From Verticillium longisporum (Eukaryota; Ascomycota; Sordariomycetes; Glomerellales; Plectosphaerellaceae), in contig JAETXT010000002.1 in NCBI GenBank assembly GCA_019188255.1, forward strand, positions 5,332,001 to 5,396,000: 64,000 bases of DNA. The letters run 5' to 3'. The translations under genes were made by a program, and so were the position numbers. How positions within the stretch are numbered: the first letter of the stretch is position 1; each line of letters starts with the position of its first letter. The notes beneath the pieces are model-generated. The model was not told the origin of the DNA, made no database searches, and saw only the letters and a list, made by a program, of their open reading frames with translations. Of this stretch, positions 53,590 through 64,000 are shown piece by piece.

Positions 53590-55949
53590 ATGTGCGGTAT
53601 CTTTGCGTGCCACCGGTGAGTTTTTCCTGCGCTCCTGCACTGCACCACGCGACGGCGCATGTGCCGACTGCGGAATCGAGGGGCAATCGAGGACCCCGCC
53701 ATCCACAACCACCACAATCGAGCTGACTCTGACTCTCACCTCCAGTCACCCCGACGTTGAGAAATTCAAGCCCACAGCCTTGAAGCTTGCCAAGGCGTAT
53801 GTTACCCTCCGTTACCCCCTTCTTGCGACGTTCAATTGACTCTTTTGCCCTCGCAGTGTCAGGCACCGTGGCCCCGATTGGAGTAAGATTTGGCTACTAA
53901 AGAGTGGAAATCCTCAAGCATCTTGACTGACCATGTGACAGGCGGAAGCATCATCGCCAACAACACGAGTAAGCTTGGTGCCGAGCCGCGGCTGGAAAAA
54001 TTGCTGACAATCGTTACCAGTCCTGTGCCATGAGCGTCTCTGCATTGTCGGCGTCGGTGAGTCGACATGGGCGGCTTGCGCGTCGCAACTCTTCTCCATA
54101 AATCCGTTCAAGGGCTAAACGTGAACAACAGAGTCTGGCGCCCAGCCCCTGACGAGCACCGACGAGAACATTGTCCTTGCTGTCAACGGCGAGATCTACA
54201 ACCACCGCCTCATCCGCAAGCACCTCAAGCACTCATACCACTTCAAGACCACCTCGGACTGCGAGGTTATTATCCCGCTGGTGAGTCACGCGCACGCATC
54301 CATGCTCCCCAGGCGTCGGGATCAGACATGTCTAATCTGACTGGGAACAGTATATGGAGTATGGCCTCGACGCGCCGAAGCACCTCGACGGCATGTTCTC
54401 GTTTGTCCTCTACGACAAGGAGCAGAACCGAACAGTTGCCGCCCGTGACCCCATCGGCATCACCACCTTCTACCAGGGCTGGAACTCCAAGCAGCCCGAG
54501 ACTGTTTACTTCGCCTCTGAGCTGAAGTCCCTGCACCCCGTCTGCGACAAGATCGAGGCCTTCCCTCCTGGACACATTTACGACTCCAAGACCGGCAAGA
54601 CGACGAGATACTTTGAGCCCACCTGGTGGGATGGCGAGCGCGTTCCCGAGAAGCCTCTCGACCTCAAGCTCCTGCGCGAGACCCTCGAGAAGTCTGTTAG
54701 GAAACGACTCATGGCTGAGGTCCCCTACGGTGTTCTGCTGTCCGGTGGCCTCGACTCCAGTCTCGTGGCTTCGATTGCCCAGAGGGAGAACTTGCGCCTG
54801 CAGAAGCTGGCGCTGGAGGCCAGCAACAGGGCCGCCGCCAAGGCTGAGGCTGCCAAGTCTGAGAACCCCGACGTGGGCGAGGGTCTCGTTGGTATCGACG
54901 ACGAGGACGAGCTGTCGACTGTCACCTACCTTCCTCAACTCAACTCCTTCTCCATCGGTCTCCCCGGCTCGCCCGACAACAAGGCCGCCCTCGAGGTGGC
55001 CAAGTTCCTTGGCACTAAGCACCATGTTATGACCTTCACCATCGAGGACGGCCTCAACGCCCTCTCCGACGTCATCTACCACCTCGAGTCGTACGACGTC
55101 ACCACTATCCGTGCCTCCACCCCCATGTACCTGCTGTCTCGCAAGATCAAGGCCATGGGTATCAAGATGGTTCTCAGTGGCGAGGGCAGCGACGAGGAGT
55201 TTGGCGGTTACCTTTACTTCCACGGCGCCCCTGACAAGAAGGCGCTCCACGAGGAGACGGTTCGCCGCGTCAAGAACCTGCACCTTTCTGACTGCCTGCG
55301 CGCCAACAAGTCGACGTCGGCTTGGGGTCTGGAGGCTCGCGTGCCCTTCCTGGACAAGGAGGTGAGTAGTCGTCAGCGGGATTTCCTCCTTCTCCCGTTT
55401 CTGACGATATACTGAATGAGTATATGCTGACATGTGACGCAGTTCCTTGAGGTTGCCATGAACATCGACCCTCAGGAGAAGATGATCACCAAGGAGAGGC
55501 TCGAGAAGTACATTGTCCGCAAGGCCTTTGACACTTCGGACGACCCCAGCGCGGAGCCTTACCTGCCCGAGAAGATTCTCTGGAGGCAGAAGGAGCAGTT
55601 CTCCGACGGTGTTGGATACGGGTGGATCGACGCGCTCAAGGACAACGCCGAGAAGCACGTGACGGACGAGATGATGAAGAACCCCAAGCCCGAGTGGGGC
55701 AACGATATCCCCGACTCCAAGGAGGCGTACTGGTACCGCACCATGTTCGACGAGCACTTCCCCGCGTCGTGCGCGTCGACGGTCGTGAGGTGGACCCCTA
55801 CCTGGTCCAAGCAGACCGACCCCAGCGGAAGGTGAGTCTCAACAAGTCTGCGGCTTGGAGCAACGATGATGCATAAGAAGTACCACTGTACTAACGCGTT
55901 GCATGACAGAGCCATTGCCATCCACGAGCAAAAGTACGAGACTGCATGA
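53590..55949 (+). CDS. asn2: asparagine synthetase (glutamine-hydrolysing)
   Basis: Nine exons (53590-53615, 53746-53796, 53857-53882, 53942-53968, 54021-54056, 54132-54280, 54351-55361, 55443-55831, 55910-55949) give 584 residues, close to yeast Asn1/Asn2. The nucleophile Cys2 (MCGIFACH) is exposed after Met removal. The glutaminase half includes [18 protein letters not shown] after VNGEIY, and [11 protein letters not shown]. The synthetase half has the ATP-pyrophosphatase loop [12 protein letters not shown], the [20 protein letters not shown] segment, [18 protein letters not shown] and [16 protein letters not shown] across a splice. The enzyme makes asparagine from aspartate, ATP and glutamine in the cytosol. 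Five introns in the first 700 bp create exons of 26-51 nt, so single-ORF prediction misses the N-terminus. Kozak-like GCCATCATGTG start. Confidence 0.96.
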
Positions 55950-56943
55950 GCGTGCAATTTTGGGGCGGAGGGCGAGGAGGGGTAGACCCTAGCCTACCCA
56001 GGTAGCAGGCTGGAGGGGTAGATTTTGCATCGGGGTTTCAGGGTTTTAGAGGCGCTGGTGCCGCCAAGGATCTTTGTGGGTTTGGACAAAAATACGAAGA
56101 CTGGCGACCTAGATACCTTGGTTGATAGAATGACCTGGATGAATCTGACGAGGTGGTGATGACAAGCTTGCTCCCTCGTGTGACTCTCGTTAGGACGTTG
56201 ACGGTGTGGGGTCAGGTTCAGTGACACCCTGACTTTAATGATGCTTGATGCAAGAGCGACAGGTGACAGGGTAGGCAGGGGTTCTGGTGGCAGGCGGTGT
56301 TCCTGGCAGGTCAGACTAGGCACGAAGGGTGCATTGGTCTTGCAGATATGGAACAGATGGTGAAGGAGGCAGGTGGACGCTGCTGCCAACTGACACGGCA
56401 ACGTTTCGAGGCCCCGTGCCTCTGTCGCCTGTCGCCTGCCGCCTGCTGCCTACGTGCATCACTGACTCTTTCACTTCCCCGCCGTTTACACCACCAGGCA
56501 CTAGATACAGGGTGCCTTTCTGAACCCTTCGTACTCGGGCCCCAAAGGGCATTTGCATCAACGCATGCCTGCAACAAGGTAGATCCCCAACATTGTTACT
56601 TGGGAGGACTCATCGACCCTTCGCATTGCATCACCTGCACCCAAGCTTCAAAGCGACCAATCAAACATCCGCTGCAACCCCCACGTGGAGCTACACACGT
56701 CTCCTTCTGGCATAGCTGTTTCTCTTGGTCACATATCCCGGACCGAGTTCAGCCGGGATTGCCCGTCAGCCAATCGACACGTCCCAAACAATTTTCTTGT
56801 GTCGTTCCCCCAATCCCCTAGAACGACTCCTTCGGCTCTCCTCCTGAAAAGGACAACCATCATCGCATTCCCATTCCCCACGAGAACCTCACATCCTCAT
56901 CATACCTTTCATCCCCAAGCTCTTCCTCTCCTCTACCTTCATC
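55950..56943. other. intergenic region asparagine synthetase / porin
   Basis: About 1 kb. The final ~120 bp before the porin start are C/T/A-rich leader (CATCCTCATCATACC type). The ORFs seen on both strands look random. CCTACCCAGGTAGCAGG at 55994-56010 is a small imperfect palindrome. Confidence 0.55.
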
Positions 56944-58269
56944 ATGTCTGTCCCCAACTTTGCCGACATCGCCAAGGCGAGCAACGATGTACGTCTCGCA
57001 TGCCTAGCCTGACGGTTCGGGAAGCTTCGCGCATCTGGGTGGGATCGTTTGATCCCACCCGTGCGCGCCGCATGCACCCTTTCCAGAGCTTGCTCGCCAT
57101 CATCAGCTCGACGCCAACAGCTAACCACCTCGGTGTAGCTCCTCAACAAGGATTTCTACCACCTCTCTGCCGCCACCCTTGAGGTCAAGAGCAACACCCC
57201 CAACAACGTTGCTTTCAAGGTCACCGGCAAGACTTCTCACGAGAAGGCCACCGCTGGAGCTGTAAGTCGCGCTCTCCCTGTCTCCATAATTCCCGAGGCA
57301 ACCACGAAAATAATGGCACGATCATCGGCTGACCACCACCATCACACAGATTGAGGGCAAATACTCCGAGAAGGCTTCCGGTACAGCAAAATCACCCCGA
57401 AAAAAGAAGCCGCCGAAAGGAACAACCGGCGTTCATCGTATTCGACGCCTAGATCTCCAAGTGGCTCGGATCTACGGCTTCGGCTACGGAACACCGATCC
57501 AATTCGGCGCATGCATCGCCCCCGGATTCGCACAGCTGCTAATGTTCTATCACCGTACAGGCCTCACCCTTACCCAGACCTGGAACACCGCCAACGCCCT
57601 TGACACCAAGGTCGAGCTTGCCGACATCCTTGCCAAGGGCCTCAAGGCCGAGGGTGTCTTCTCCTTCCTCCCCGCCACCCAGGCCAAGGGCGCCAAGTTC
57701 AACCTGCACTTCAAGCAGCCCAACGTCCACGGCCGTGCCTTCTTCGACCTCCTGAAGGGCCCCACCGCCAACATTGACGCTGTCGTCGGCCACGAGGGTT
57801 TCCTCGCCGGTGCCTCCGCCGGTTACGACGTCAACAAGGCCGCTATCACCGGCTACTCTGCCGCCGTCGGCTTCACCGCCCCCGCCTACACCGCTGCCAT
57901 TACCGCCACCGACAACCTCAGCATCTTCGCTGCCTCTTATTACCACAAGGTCAACAGCCAGGTCGAGGCTGGTGCCAAGGCCACCTGGAACTCCAAGACC
58001 GGCAACAACGTCGGCCTTGAGGTTGCCTCCAAGTACCGCATCGACCCCGTCTCCTTCGCCAAGGTCAAGGTCAACGACCGTGGTGTTGCCGCTCTCGCCT
58101 ACAACGTCCTCCTCCGCCCTGGTGTCACCCTCGGCCTCGGCGCCTCTTTTGATACCCAGAAGCTTGACCAGGCTACCCACAAGGTCGGTCATTATGTTGT
58201 ATCCTGCGCAAATGCCAATAGTATGCTAACATGTCACAGCTCGGTGCCAGCTTCACCTTCGAGGGTTAA
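56944..58269 (+). CDS. por1: mitochondrial porin (VDAC)
   Basis: Five exons (56944-56988, 57139-57261, 57350-57380, 57561-58183, 58240-58269) give 283 residues, the standard VDAC length. The N-terminal helix is MSVPNFADIAKASNDLLNKD, then amphipathic beta strands alternate polar and hydrophobic residues for the 19-strand barrel. Eukaryotic porin landmarks include GLTLTQTWNTANALDTKVEL, LKGPTANIDAVVGHEGFLAG, VNDRGVAALAYNVLLRPGVT and the final LGASFTFEG. It forms the main metabolite channel of the mitochondrial outer membrane. Intron 3 is 180 nt, much longer than its neighbours, and its last ~100 nt stay open in the frame of exon 4. Exon 3 is only 31 nt. Codon use is strongly biased, as for an abundant protein. 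Confidence 0.95.
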
Positions 58270-58555
58270 GCATCTCCCCATCCCCTCCCTGCCTCCCCGG
58301 ATAGCGTGGTCAAATTAGGTTATACCGATCTCCATTCATCCGTTGTTATCAACACCTCTCTTCCGCTCGGGCGGATGCTTGTTTCGATGTAGACTAGTTC
58401 TCCTGAGAGTAATTGAACCTCACGAAGGCGGTCATCCCGTCTCGTACCACCCAACAATGACGTTCGCATCATCTGGAGCAATTTGTATCATTGTGATGTT
58501 TTTTTATTATCGCGAGATTTCAATGTCTAATAACTGATGTGTTTTCGAGTGGCTT

Positions 58556-59537
58556 CTACGCTGTCTTGCTCCTCAACTTCTCAACATCCTTCTTCTTCCG
58601 ACGACCCTGCGTCAAGCCCCCAAAGAAGACGTACGGCAAGAAAAACGTCAGGAACAAGATGCCGCTGATGGCGAAGAACAAGCCGACAGCCGAGTCGCCC
58701 GACCCGCTCGGCATGACGCCCTGCCCCTCCATACGCGTGCGCCTACGACTGTCCTGCGCGCTCTGCGTGCGCGTGTGGCCCTCGCGGTCAAAGTGCGGGA
58801 CCTGCGCCTCCCGCCTGTGTCCGTAGGGGTCCTGTCCCGGTCCCATGCCCGCCTCGCTCGGCCTGCCGGCGCCAGGCGGCGGCGGCGGCGGTCGCGTGCC
58901 GTGGGGTGTCGCGCCCGTGCCGCCTGTGCTGTCGTCGTGCGCCGCCTGCCGCTTCTCCGACTGCGCGCCCCAGCCGCCGCTGCGGTAGAAGCTCGGTGGC
59001 GGGCCGCGAAAGGCGGATCGCCGGCGGGAGAGGCCCGAGGCCGGGCGGCCGCCGGCGGAGTGATAGGAGCCGCGGGGCTGGGCGCCGCCGTGGGCGTGGT
59101 GGCTGTGGCGGGCGTGGTCGCGGTCGTAGACGGCGCGCTTGGCGGGCGTGCCGAGAGTCGCGTAGGCTTCGGAGATGGCGTGGAATTTGGTCGTCGCCGT
59201 TGGGTCGTTGGGGTTGTGGTCGGGGTGGTGGGCTTTGGAGAGGGCATAGAAGGATCTGGGAGGAGTGGGACTAGACTTAGTTGCGTGTGTCGCGTGAGGG
59301 CGATCTAGGGATCGAGCACCGAGTGCCAGGAAAGAGCACTCACTTTTTTATCTCAGAGGGCGAAGCATTGGGTGCTACCTTGAGCGTGGCGTAGTGGTCT
59401 TGGGCGCCTGCGCCGTCATGGCTGCGATGGAGAGCACGTGTGGTTGTGAAGGCGCGGACCTGTGATCTCGGAGGTACGAGTGCATCTGAACGGATGAGAG
59501 AGGCGGCCGCTCGGATGGGGGTGTAGTATCGTCGCAT
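58556..59537 (-). CDS. mitochondrial J-domain (DnaJ) membrane protein
   Basis: Two exons (59537-59344, 59255-58556; 88-nt intron GTGAGT...CCCAG) give 297 residues. The first ~45 residues are Arg/Ser/Thr-rich without acids (MRRYYTPIRAAASLIRSD), a mitochondrial presequence. The J domain (about 47-110) has DHYATLKVAPNASPSEIKK joined to SFYALSKAHHPDHNP with the HPD triad, then FHAISEAYATLGTPAKRAVYD. A disordered Gly/Pro/Arg/Ser-rich region (about 115-235) leads to one hydrophobic span near the C-terminus (AVGLFFAISGILFLTFFLPY) and a basic tail. J proteins stimulate Hsp70; this one is probably anchored in a mitochondrial membrane. Tail-to-tail with porin (286 bp). GC-rich repeats in the middle open long frames on both strands that are not genes. 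Confidence 0.88.
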
Positions 59538-60193
59538 CCCTCATCACGAATGCCGACGTCTCTTGTAGGGGACCAACACGAGAGGAAACATGTGCGAAGC
59601 TGACGCCATTGAACGTCGGAAACAGGTCGCCTCGGAGCTACCTGACAGATCAGTGACGAAATCGATCTGATATGCGCTTATCGGAGGCCGAGCCTTCTTG
59701 CTTGGCTGCCCATAGATCGGAAGCATGCATCAATCAGATTTATATCTTTATGCGTGATATTGATGCGGTCTTGACCTGATTGCTTTCGAGACGCCGTCAC
59801 AAATCACAGGCCGTATAGAGACTGATAGAACTGTTGCTGATTTGTAGAGTTACCCACAGACTAGAGACGTCAACTGCCGAAGCATGATCTCCATGCATGT
59901 GATCTGGCCGGACTGCATTCCTTATCGACGGTGTTGTGATGAGCTCAGTGTGTTACGAGATAGCCATCACACTGCTGCCACATCACTGCATCACATTCTG
60001 AATTCACCATTATGAATGCTGTTGTTATACACGATACTCAAGCAATGACCTCAGCCAACGCTAATCGGACCCCTTGGGTTATACGCTCTGAGCGGCAAGC
60101 ACGGGGTATATCCTCCTTTTCCTTCTATAAGCTCACCATGGTAACCATGCTCTTCGTAAAACTATTGCTGAATGCACGAGCCAGTGCCGAACC
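59538..60193. other. intergenic region
   Basis: About 650 bp between tandem minus-strand genes, A/T-richer than average. No gene supported. Confidence 0.5.
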
Positions 60194-61975
60194 TCACGCA
60201 GATCCGGGCCGTGGCCTTTTGAACGGATGCGCCTCAGTGTTCAGCACCCATTCATCCAAGCTCAAAACGTCGTCGTCCGAGAAAACGAGATAAAAGTACT
60301 TCAGAGTTTCCGAGAACCAGAAGCTCTCCATGGAATCGGTCTTCTCCGTTTCGCCGCCCTTGGGAACAATGACAGTCCGAATGGCCGAGTACGCCAGCTT
60401 CGTTTCCGTGGCGTTGACAATCGCCTGGAACATGTCCCAGGCGGCGTCGCGCCACTCCTCGGCGCCCGTGATACGCCACATGTAGAACACGCTCTCGATG
60501 GCCTCGGGGCGCAGGAGGTAGTGCGGGTCGCGAACCGAGCGGAAGCCCATGGGCATCGTGTCTTGGATGCCGAGGCTGAAGGTCTGGAGCTTCCACACCT
60601 TTTCAGACCACTCACAGGCAGTTTGGAGGTCGGTATTCGGTGGAGTTGTGAGCTGGGCGCAGGAGATGTGAGAGCTGATCTCAGCCATGAGACCCGTGGG
60701 GAAGGCTTTGTAGGACCACACGCAGCCGCGTGTTATCTTCTCAGCGATCGGCATGTAATCTGGTCGGTTGAGCAGGCGCGAGGCCAGGGCGTACATGCCG
60801 CCGGCGAAACATGACAAGTGCTGCATCTCCGGGACATGCTCGTTGGCCCGAGTCTTGTGGGCGTTGGCATCGCCAATAAAAAGAATATCAGCATTATCGG
60901 GAACCAAAGGTCTAAAGATGAGGTTTTTGGAGACGGTGTCCAACGCCTCTTCGGCCATCTTGGCGTACTGCGGATCACGGCCTCCCAGGAGAGCGTGCAT
61001 TTTGGGCAGGTACTCGTACAGCGAGTCAGCCTGGCCACCTATGGTGAAGTGGGCATCGGTGGCCAGCATCTTTCGATAGTTGAGAAACGCAGGCCACATG
61101 CCGGGAATCAGCGTATCCTGCTGGGTGTCGCGAAGAAATTGCTTGACACGCTCCGTGGCGTCATAGTACTTGGGGTCGCCCGTGATCTGGGACAGACGAG
61201 TGAACTCCATGGACATTGAGCATCCAGAGGCGGACGAATCGCGATCACCTCCGACCTGGTGGCCGTACTTGGCTGCGGAGAACTTGAACCAAAACGGAGG
61301 CATGCCGTTCTCGGTATCAAAACCAGCGTAGAGCATGTCGCCCAGCTCCGTGGCTTTCGCCAGAAGCACGGGCTCGCTGCTGAGATCGTAGGCGGAGAGC
61401 AGGCCGCCCAGGTGGCGAATGGTCGTCTCGAACATGTTGATCGAGGTCATGGTCGTGTTGTCCCAGTCGATGAGGGCCACCGTCTGCACCGCCTGGTCGA
61501 ATTCTCGGCGCAAACCCATGATCCAGAGGGTGTCGAGGCTGTCGACGATGCTGGCAGCGAAACCACCAAAGGGATTCTTGCCTTGTCCAGAGACGGGCAT
61601 CAGCTCATCCCAGGTCCAGGCATGTTTTTGATAACTCGCCCAGCTCCTCCGAAACGCGTTGAGGACGGCATTCCGCCTCGATTGGATGACCTCGACGGCT
61701 GTGGCGGGACTGCTGGACTGGCTAGGGTCGCGCTGGACCCTAGGAAATGTGATGGGGTCGCCTTTGGGCAAACGGAGCAGCTTGTCGCGAGGATACTGAC
61801 GCCGCAGGTTGGCCCAATCAAAGCTAGACCGGTGGTATATAACGCCTTGCGTATCTGGTATGGGTTTTGGCTGCCTCCTGACACTGGGTGGTAGACCAAA
61901 GTGCCAGAAGAGGAGCAGGGTGAGCGCGATGCATATGAGGATTGGCCGTCGCGACGACCGACGAAGAGTGATCAT
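60194..61975 (-). CDS. class I alpha-1,2-mannosidase (GH47)
   Basis: An intronless ORF of 593 residues. After a short basic cytosolic end comes one signal-anchor span (PILICIALTLLLFWHFGLPP), so it is a type II membrane protein. GH47 landmarks follow: HAWTWDELMPVSGQGKNPFG, FAASIVDSLDTLWIMGLRRE, NMFETTIRHLGGLLSAYDLS, GCSMSMEFTRLSQITGDPKY, GGQADSLYEYLPKMHALLGG, HLSCFAGGMYALASRLL, LRPEAIESVFYMWRITGAEE and DSMESFWFSETLKYFYLVFS, with acidic residues in the positions used for catalysis and the Thr of NTEAHPF that contacts calcium. The enzyme trims alpha-1,2-mannose from N-glycans in the ER or Golgi; which compartment cannot be decided here. The ATG follows directly after the leader with no rival start. 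Confidence 0.94.
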   Translation of the reverse strand: MITLRRSSRRPILICIALTLLLFWHFGLPPSVRRQPKPIPDTQGVIYHRSSFDWANLRRQYPRDKLLRLPKGDPITFPRVQRDPSQSSSPATAVEVIQSRRNAVLNAFRRSWASYQKHAWTWDELMPVSGQGKNPFGGFAASIVDSLDTLWIMGLRREFDQAVQTVALIDWDNTTMTSINMFETTIRHLGGLLSAYDLSSEPVLLAKATELGDMLYAGFDTENGMPPFWFKFSAAKYGHQVGGDRDSSASGCSMSMEFTRLSQITGDPKYYDATERVKQFLRDTQQDTLIPGMWPAFLNYRKMLATDAHFTIGGQADSLYEYLPKMHALLGGRDPQYAKMAEEALDTVSKNLIFRPLVPDNADILFIGDANAHKTRANEHVPEMQHLSCFAGGMYALASRLLNRPDYMPIAEKITRGCVWSYKAFPTGLMAEISSHISCAQLTTPPNTDLQTACEWSEKVWKLQTFSLGIQDTMPMGFRSVRDPHYLLRPEAIESVFYMWRITGAEEWRDAAWDMFQAIVNATETKLAYSAIRTVIVPKGGETEKTDSMESFWFSETLKYFYLVFSDDDVLSLDEWVLNTEAHPFKRPRPGSA

Positions 61976-62870
61976 TATGGCGGCTGTGTTGAAAACGTGG
62001 GCGCAAGCAGAATGAGCATCGCGATGCTCATGTCTTGCTGGATGTGATGACAGGCGCCTTGCGTGCGGCAGGTGAAGCCCAAGTGTTGCAGGGACGACGG
62101 GTGACGTTGGTGTCTCACCGTGCGCTGGATGGATTTCGTGTCAAGAGAGACCAGCGTCAGACAGCATAGCATGTCTGACCTTTGCCTTCCGATTCCTGTG
62201 TACCTCTTGCCAGGTAGGTAGGTACCTAGGGGCAGGCGGGATCGTCAGTGGTCAGGGGGTGGGGGAAGGCTGACAGGGTGCAGTGGGGGAACACGAGGCC
62301 AAGTCCACTGAAGCTTCGCAAGCTTCCGCAAGCTTTCGCAAGCCTCCCCGCTATTCAACAGCAACCCTGGCCTATAACCTGCACTGAAGCGCATGGGGAA
62401 GCCAGACAAGACACATCTCGTTTCGCTTAGCAGGCGTTTTGGTCTGCCTAGGTGCCTTGAGGTTTGCTCCTGTCTCCTTTCGCCAGAGCCTGCAGTTGTC
62501 TGAGCACCACTGAATGCGTGACTCTAGTGACGAACACGAAGCAAGCCAGCCATATGTGTGGGCCTGTACTGGGCAATGACATTGTGACGCACGGCACTTG
62601 GCGATCCTTTGTTCGACAGTCTGACGATCTATCAGACACCTGCCAGTCATACTATCCGACGAGCCGCCGCGCACCGAGATCACGTCCGCCAACAAGTCGC
62701 GACTGCCCTACGTGCCTCGCCGCAGGGCCGATCAGGTTGGGAAATCCAAGGTCCATCCGAAATGTTGGCATTCTATCCTCGACTTGACAATACACTACTA
62801 GATCATACGAATGCATACATCGTCTATGGCATGTTTGGTGCTTGCTGTTGTTGTACACCTGACGATATAA
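61976..62870. other. intergenic region
   Basis: About 900 bp, the leader of the GH47 gene and the 3' side of the exopolyphosphatase gene. It contains a TACC/GGTA cluster at 62210-62230 and a short tandem repeat at 62311-62346. No gene supported. Confidence 0.55.
62311..62346. repeat. AAGCTT(T/C)CGC tandem repeat
   Basis: Three and a half copies of a 9-10 bp unit: AAGCTTCGC, AAGCTTCCGC, AAGCTTTCGC, AAGCCTCC. The unit includes a HindIII-type palindrome. Non-coding. Confidence 0.85.
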
Positions 62871-64000
62871 TCAGTCCCAAGCCTCAACTGCGGCCTCAAT
62901 GAGGGGCCGGATGACCTTCCTTCCAGCGTCTTCCCGCTCATGCGTCCAGACCATCTGGCGCTTGCCCAGCTCGTCGGCCCGATGCCACGGCTTCACGTTC
63001 AGCGACTCGTCTGCCTCGACGGCTTTCACGACCGTCTCGAAAAGACTGTCCGCCTGTGTCTCGTTGATGCGCACATCGGTGCGAACCACCAGTACGATCT
63101 CGCGGATCTTGCGCTTCTTGCCGCTGGCATCCTTGGTCTTGTACTTGTTAAGGGCAACGCTAATGTCAGCACCGACCTGCGCCGTCCACGCCGCTTCAAT
63201 GGCGAACCAGTCAAACAGCTCGCCGAACTCGGTCTTCTTGATCTGCTCCTCGAGCGAGTAAGGGATCGACCCAAAGCCGAGGCTGACGGTGGGCGTGCGC
63301 GGCGAGGGCGTGTCGACGAGGTCGCCCTTCCAGTCCCTCCTCAGCAGATCACGGACGCCGAGATGGTCAAGGTCCTTCTTGGCAGCACTGAGTTCGTCGT
63401 CGAGCTCGGACATCTTGTCCTCCAGGTCTGAGCCGCGCCAGTCGCTCCGGTCCAGGACTCTCTGCGCCGTCTTACGGTCCTCTTCGGTGGCATCTCGGAG
63501 ACCACCGGCATCGATTGCGATGGCCGACAAGATGAGCTCGAGAAGCTCGTGGGGCATGTGGTACTCTTCCGGTAGGGCCTCGAGCTCGTCGAGCATCTGG
63601 CGCGCGACAATGGTCGTGCAGCTTGCCACCTTTTCGAAGATGCGCGGCTCCGCATGAGGCCCGGCGCCGTTGTCCTTGTGGTGGTCAAAGATGCTCAGGA
63701 GCTTGGCATCGTGCCACTTCCTCAACGGGACAGGGTGGTCCACAATCACGATGCCTTTGATGTCGTTTGCCAGCGTCTCCGGATCCTCAGGAAGCTCTTC
63801 GATGGTGAGCAGGTCCGAGTGGCCTGAGCTCATCTGGGAGTTGTCGAGGGCGATCTTATTCTCAGGTCGCAGATCCAGGGCATCGGTCGGCGTCTGCAGC
63901 AGAGCAATTGCCTTGATCGGGTTCGACGTGTTGAAAGTCGAGTGCTGCAGATGATATGCCCAGGTGAGAGCAGCAGTCATGGAGTCGAGATCGCCGCCTT
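62871..64000 (-). CDS. ppx1: exopolyphosphatase (Ppx1-type DHH family), 5' end outside window
   Basis: The open frame enters from the window's right edge (last complete codon at 63998) and stops at 62871, about 376 residues. GGDLDSMTAALTWAYHLQ is the GDLDS metal-binding motif near the N-terminus, so only about 50-70 residues should be missing. IVIVDHPVP and IFDHHKDNG supply further DHH-family acidic and histidine ligands, and AIAIDAGGLRDATEED is the fourth conserved acidic motif. The C-terminal DHHA2-like domain runs from about residue 235 (SIPYSLEEQI) to the end. Yeast Ppx1 cleaves phosphate from polyphosphate ends. The internal ATG within the GDLDS motif cannot be the true start, since it would remove the metal ligands. 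Confidence 0.9.
   Translation of the reverse strand, partial: GGDLDSMTAALTWAYHLQHSTFNTSNPIKAIALLQTPTDALDLRPENKIALDNSQMSSGHSDLLTIEELPEDPETLANDIKGIVIVDHPVPLRKWHDAKLLSIFDHHKDNGAGPHAEPRIFEKVASCTTIVARQMLDELEALPEEYHMPHELLELILSAIAIDAGGLRDATEEDRKTAQRVLDRSDWRGSDLEDKMSELDDELSAAKKDLDHLGVRDLLRRDWKGDLVDTPSPRTPTVSLGFGSIPYSLEEQIKKTEFGELFDWFAIEAAWTAQVGADISVALNKYKTKDASGKKRKIREIVLVVRTDVRINETQADSLFETVVKAVEADESLNVKPWHRADELGKRQMVWTHEREDAGRKVIRPLIEAAVEAWD

Noticed and set aside
54270..55757. 495-codon minus-strand frame opposite asparagine synthetase
   Set aside because: Same codon-bias effect; it runs across real introns of the sense gene and has no family features.
58648..59308. Two long frames (199 and 177 codons) in the J-protein region
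   Set aside because: Thr/Pro/Arg- and Gly/Val/Arg-rich translations of GC-rich repeats that encode the disordered part of the J protein in its proper frame.

Overview
The window is nuclear DNA of a filamentous ascomycete, most likely a Sordariomycete. The evidence is compact genes with short GT-AG introns (about 43-180 nt), GC-rich third codon positions, pyrimidine-rich leaders before highly expressed genes, and families typical of these fungi (FluG, the Dfg5/Dcw1 GH76 family, But2-domain secreted proteins, Mcp2-type ABC1 kinases). No rRNA, tRNA, CRISPR array, transposon or virus-like gene was seen. Genes lie on both strands with no operons; many pairs are tail-to-tail or divergent.

Layout. 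1-5.4 kb: 3' end of a C-5 sterol desaturase (+), a Sac2-type phosphoinositide phosphatase (+) and a Bmt6-type rRNA methyltransferase (-). 7.4-11.1 kb: a six-exon transketolase (+) and an Ala/Ser-rich protein that may be a split Roadblock fold (-). 13.4-17.1 kb: a coiled-coil protein (+) and a C2H2 regulator (-). 19.3-26.4 kb, the accessory-looking part: a Dal5-type MFS transporter (+), a 2OG-Fe(II) oxygenase (+), an HSL-type esterase with an in-frame stop (-) and a MYND-finger protein (-). 27.0-31.6 kb: a GPI-anchored GH76 protein (-) and a secreted But2-domain protein (-). 33.3-42.2 kb: FluG (+), Nop13 (-), Sts1/Cut8 (+) and Rad52 (+). 42.5-51.0 kb: an Mcp2/Cqd2 ABC1 kinase (-), a CPA2 antiporter (+), an unrecognised acidic protein (+), Pex19 (-) and Ubc9 (+). 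51.8-64.0 kb: an unrecognised gene (-), asparagine synthetase (+), porin (+), a mitochondrial J-protein (-), a GH47 mannosidase (-) and the 3' part of an exopolyphosphatase (-).

Most genes are housekeeping genes of central metabolism, organelle biogenesis, SUMO/proteasome function, recombination and cell-wall or glycan work, and they do not form one pathway. The only stretch that could be a functional group is 16-25 kb (C2H2 regulator, transporter, oxygenase, esterase); that is a hypothesis from proximity.

Three conserved genes (fluG, sts1/cut8, rad52) each contain a one-base reading-frame break at a run of 4-5 C or G, while their protein sequence continues normally in another frame. Because Sts1/Cut8 is normally important for viability, base-level assembly errors explain this better than decay. 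The esterase break is different: a TGA stands where the family usually has Trp. Other points worth a look are a GC-AG intron in pex19, an in-frame 84-nt intron made largely of CTT repeats in the oxygenase gene, and a quartet of related ~30-bp motifs downstream of the transporter.
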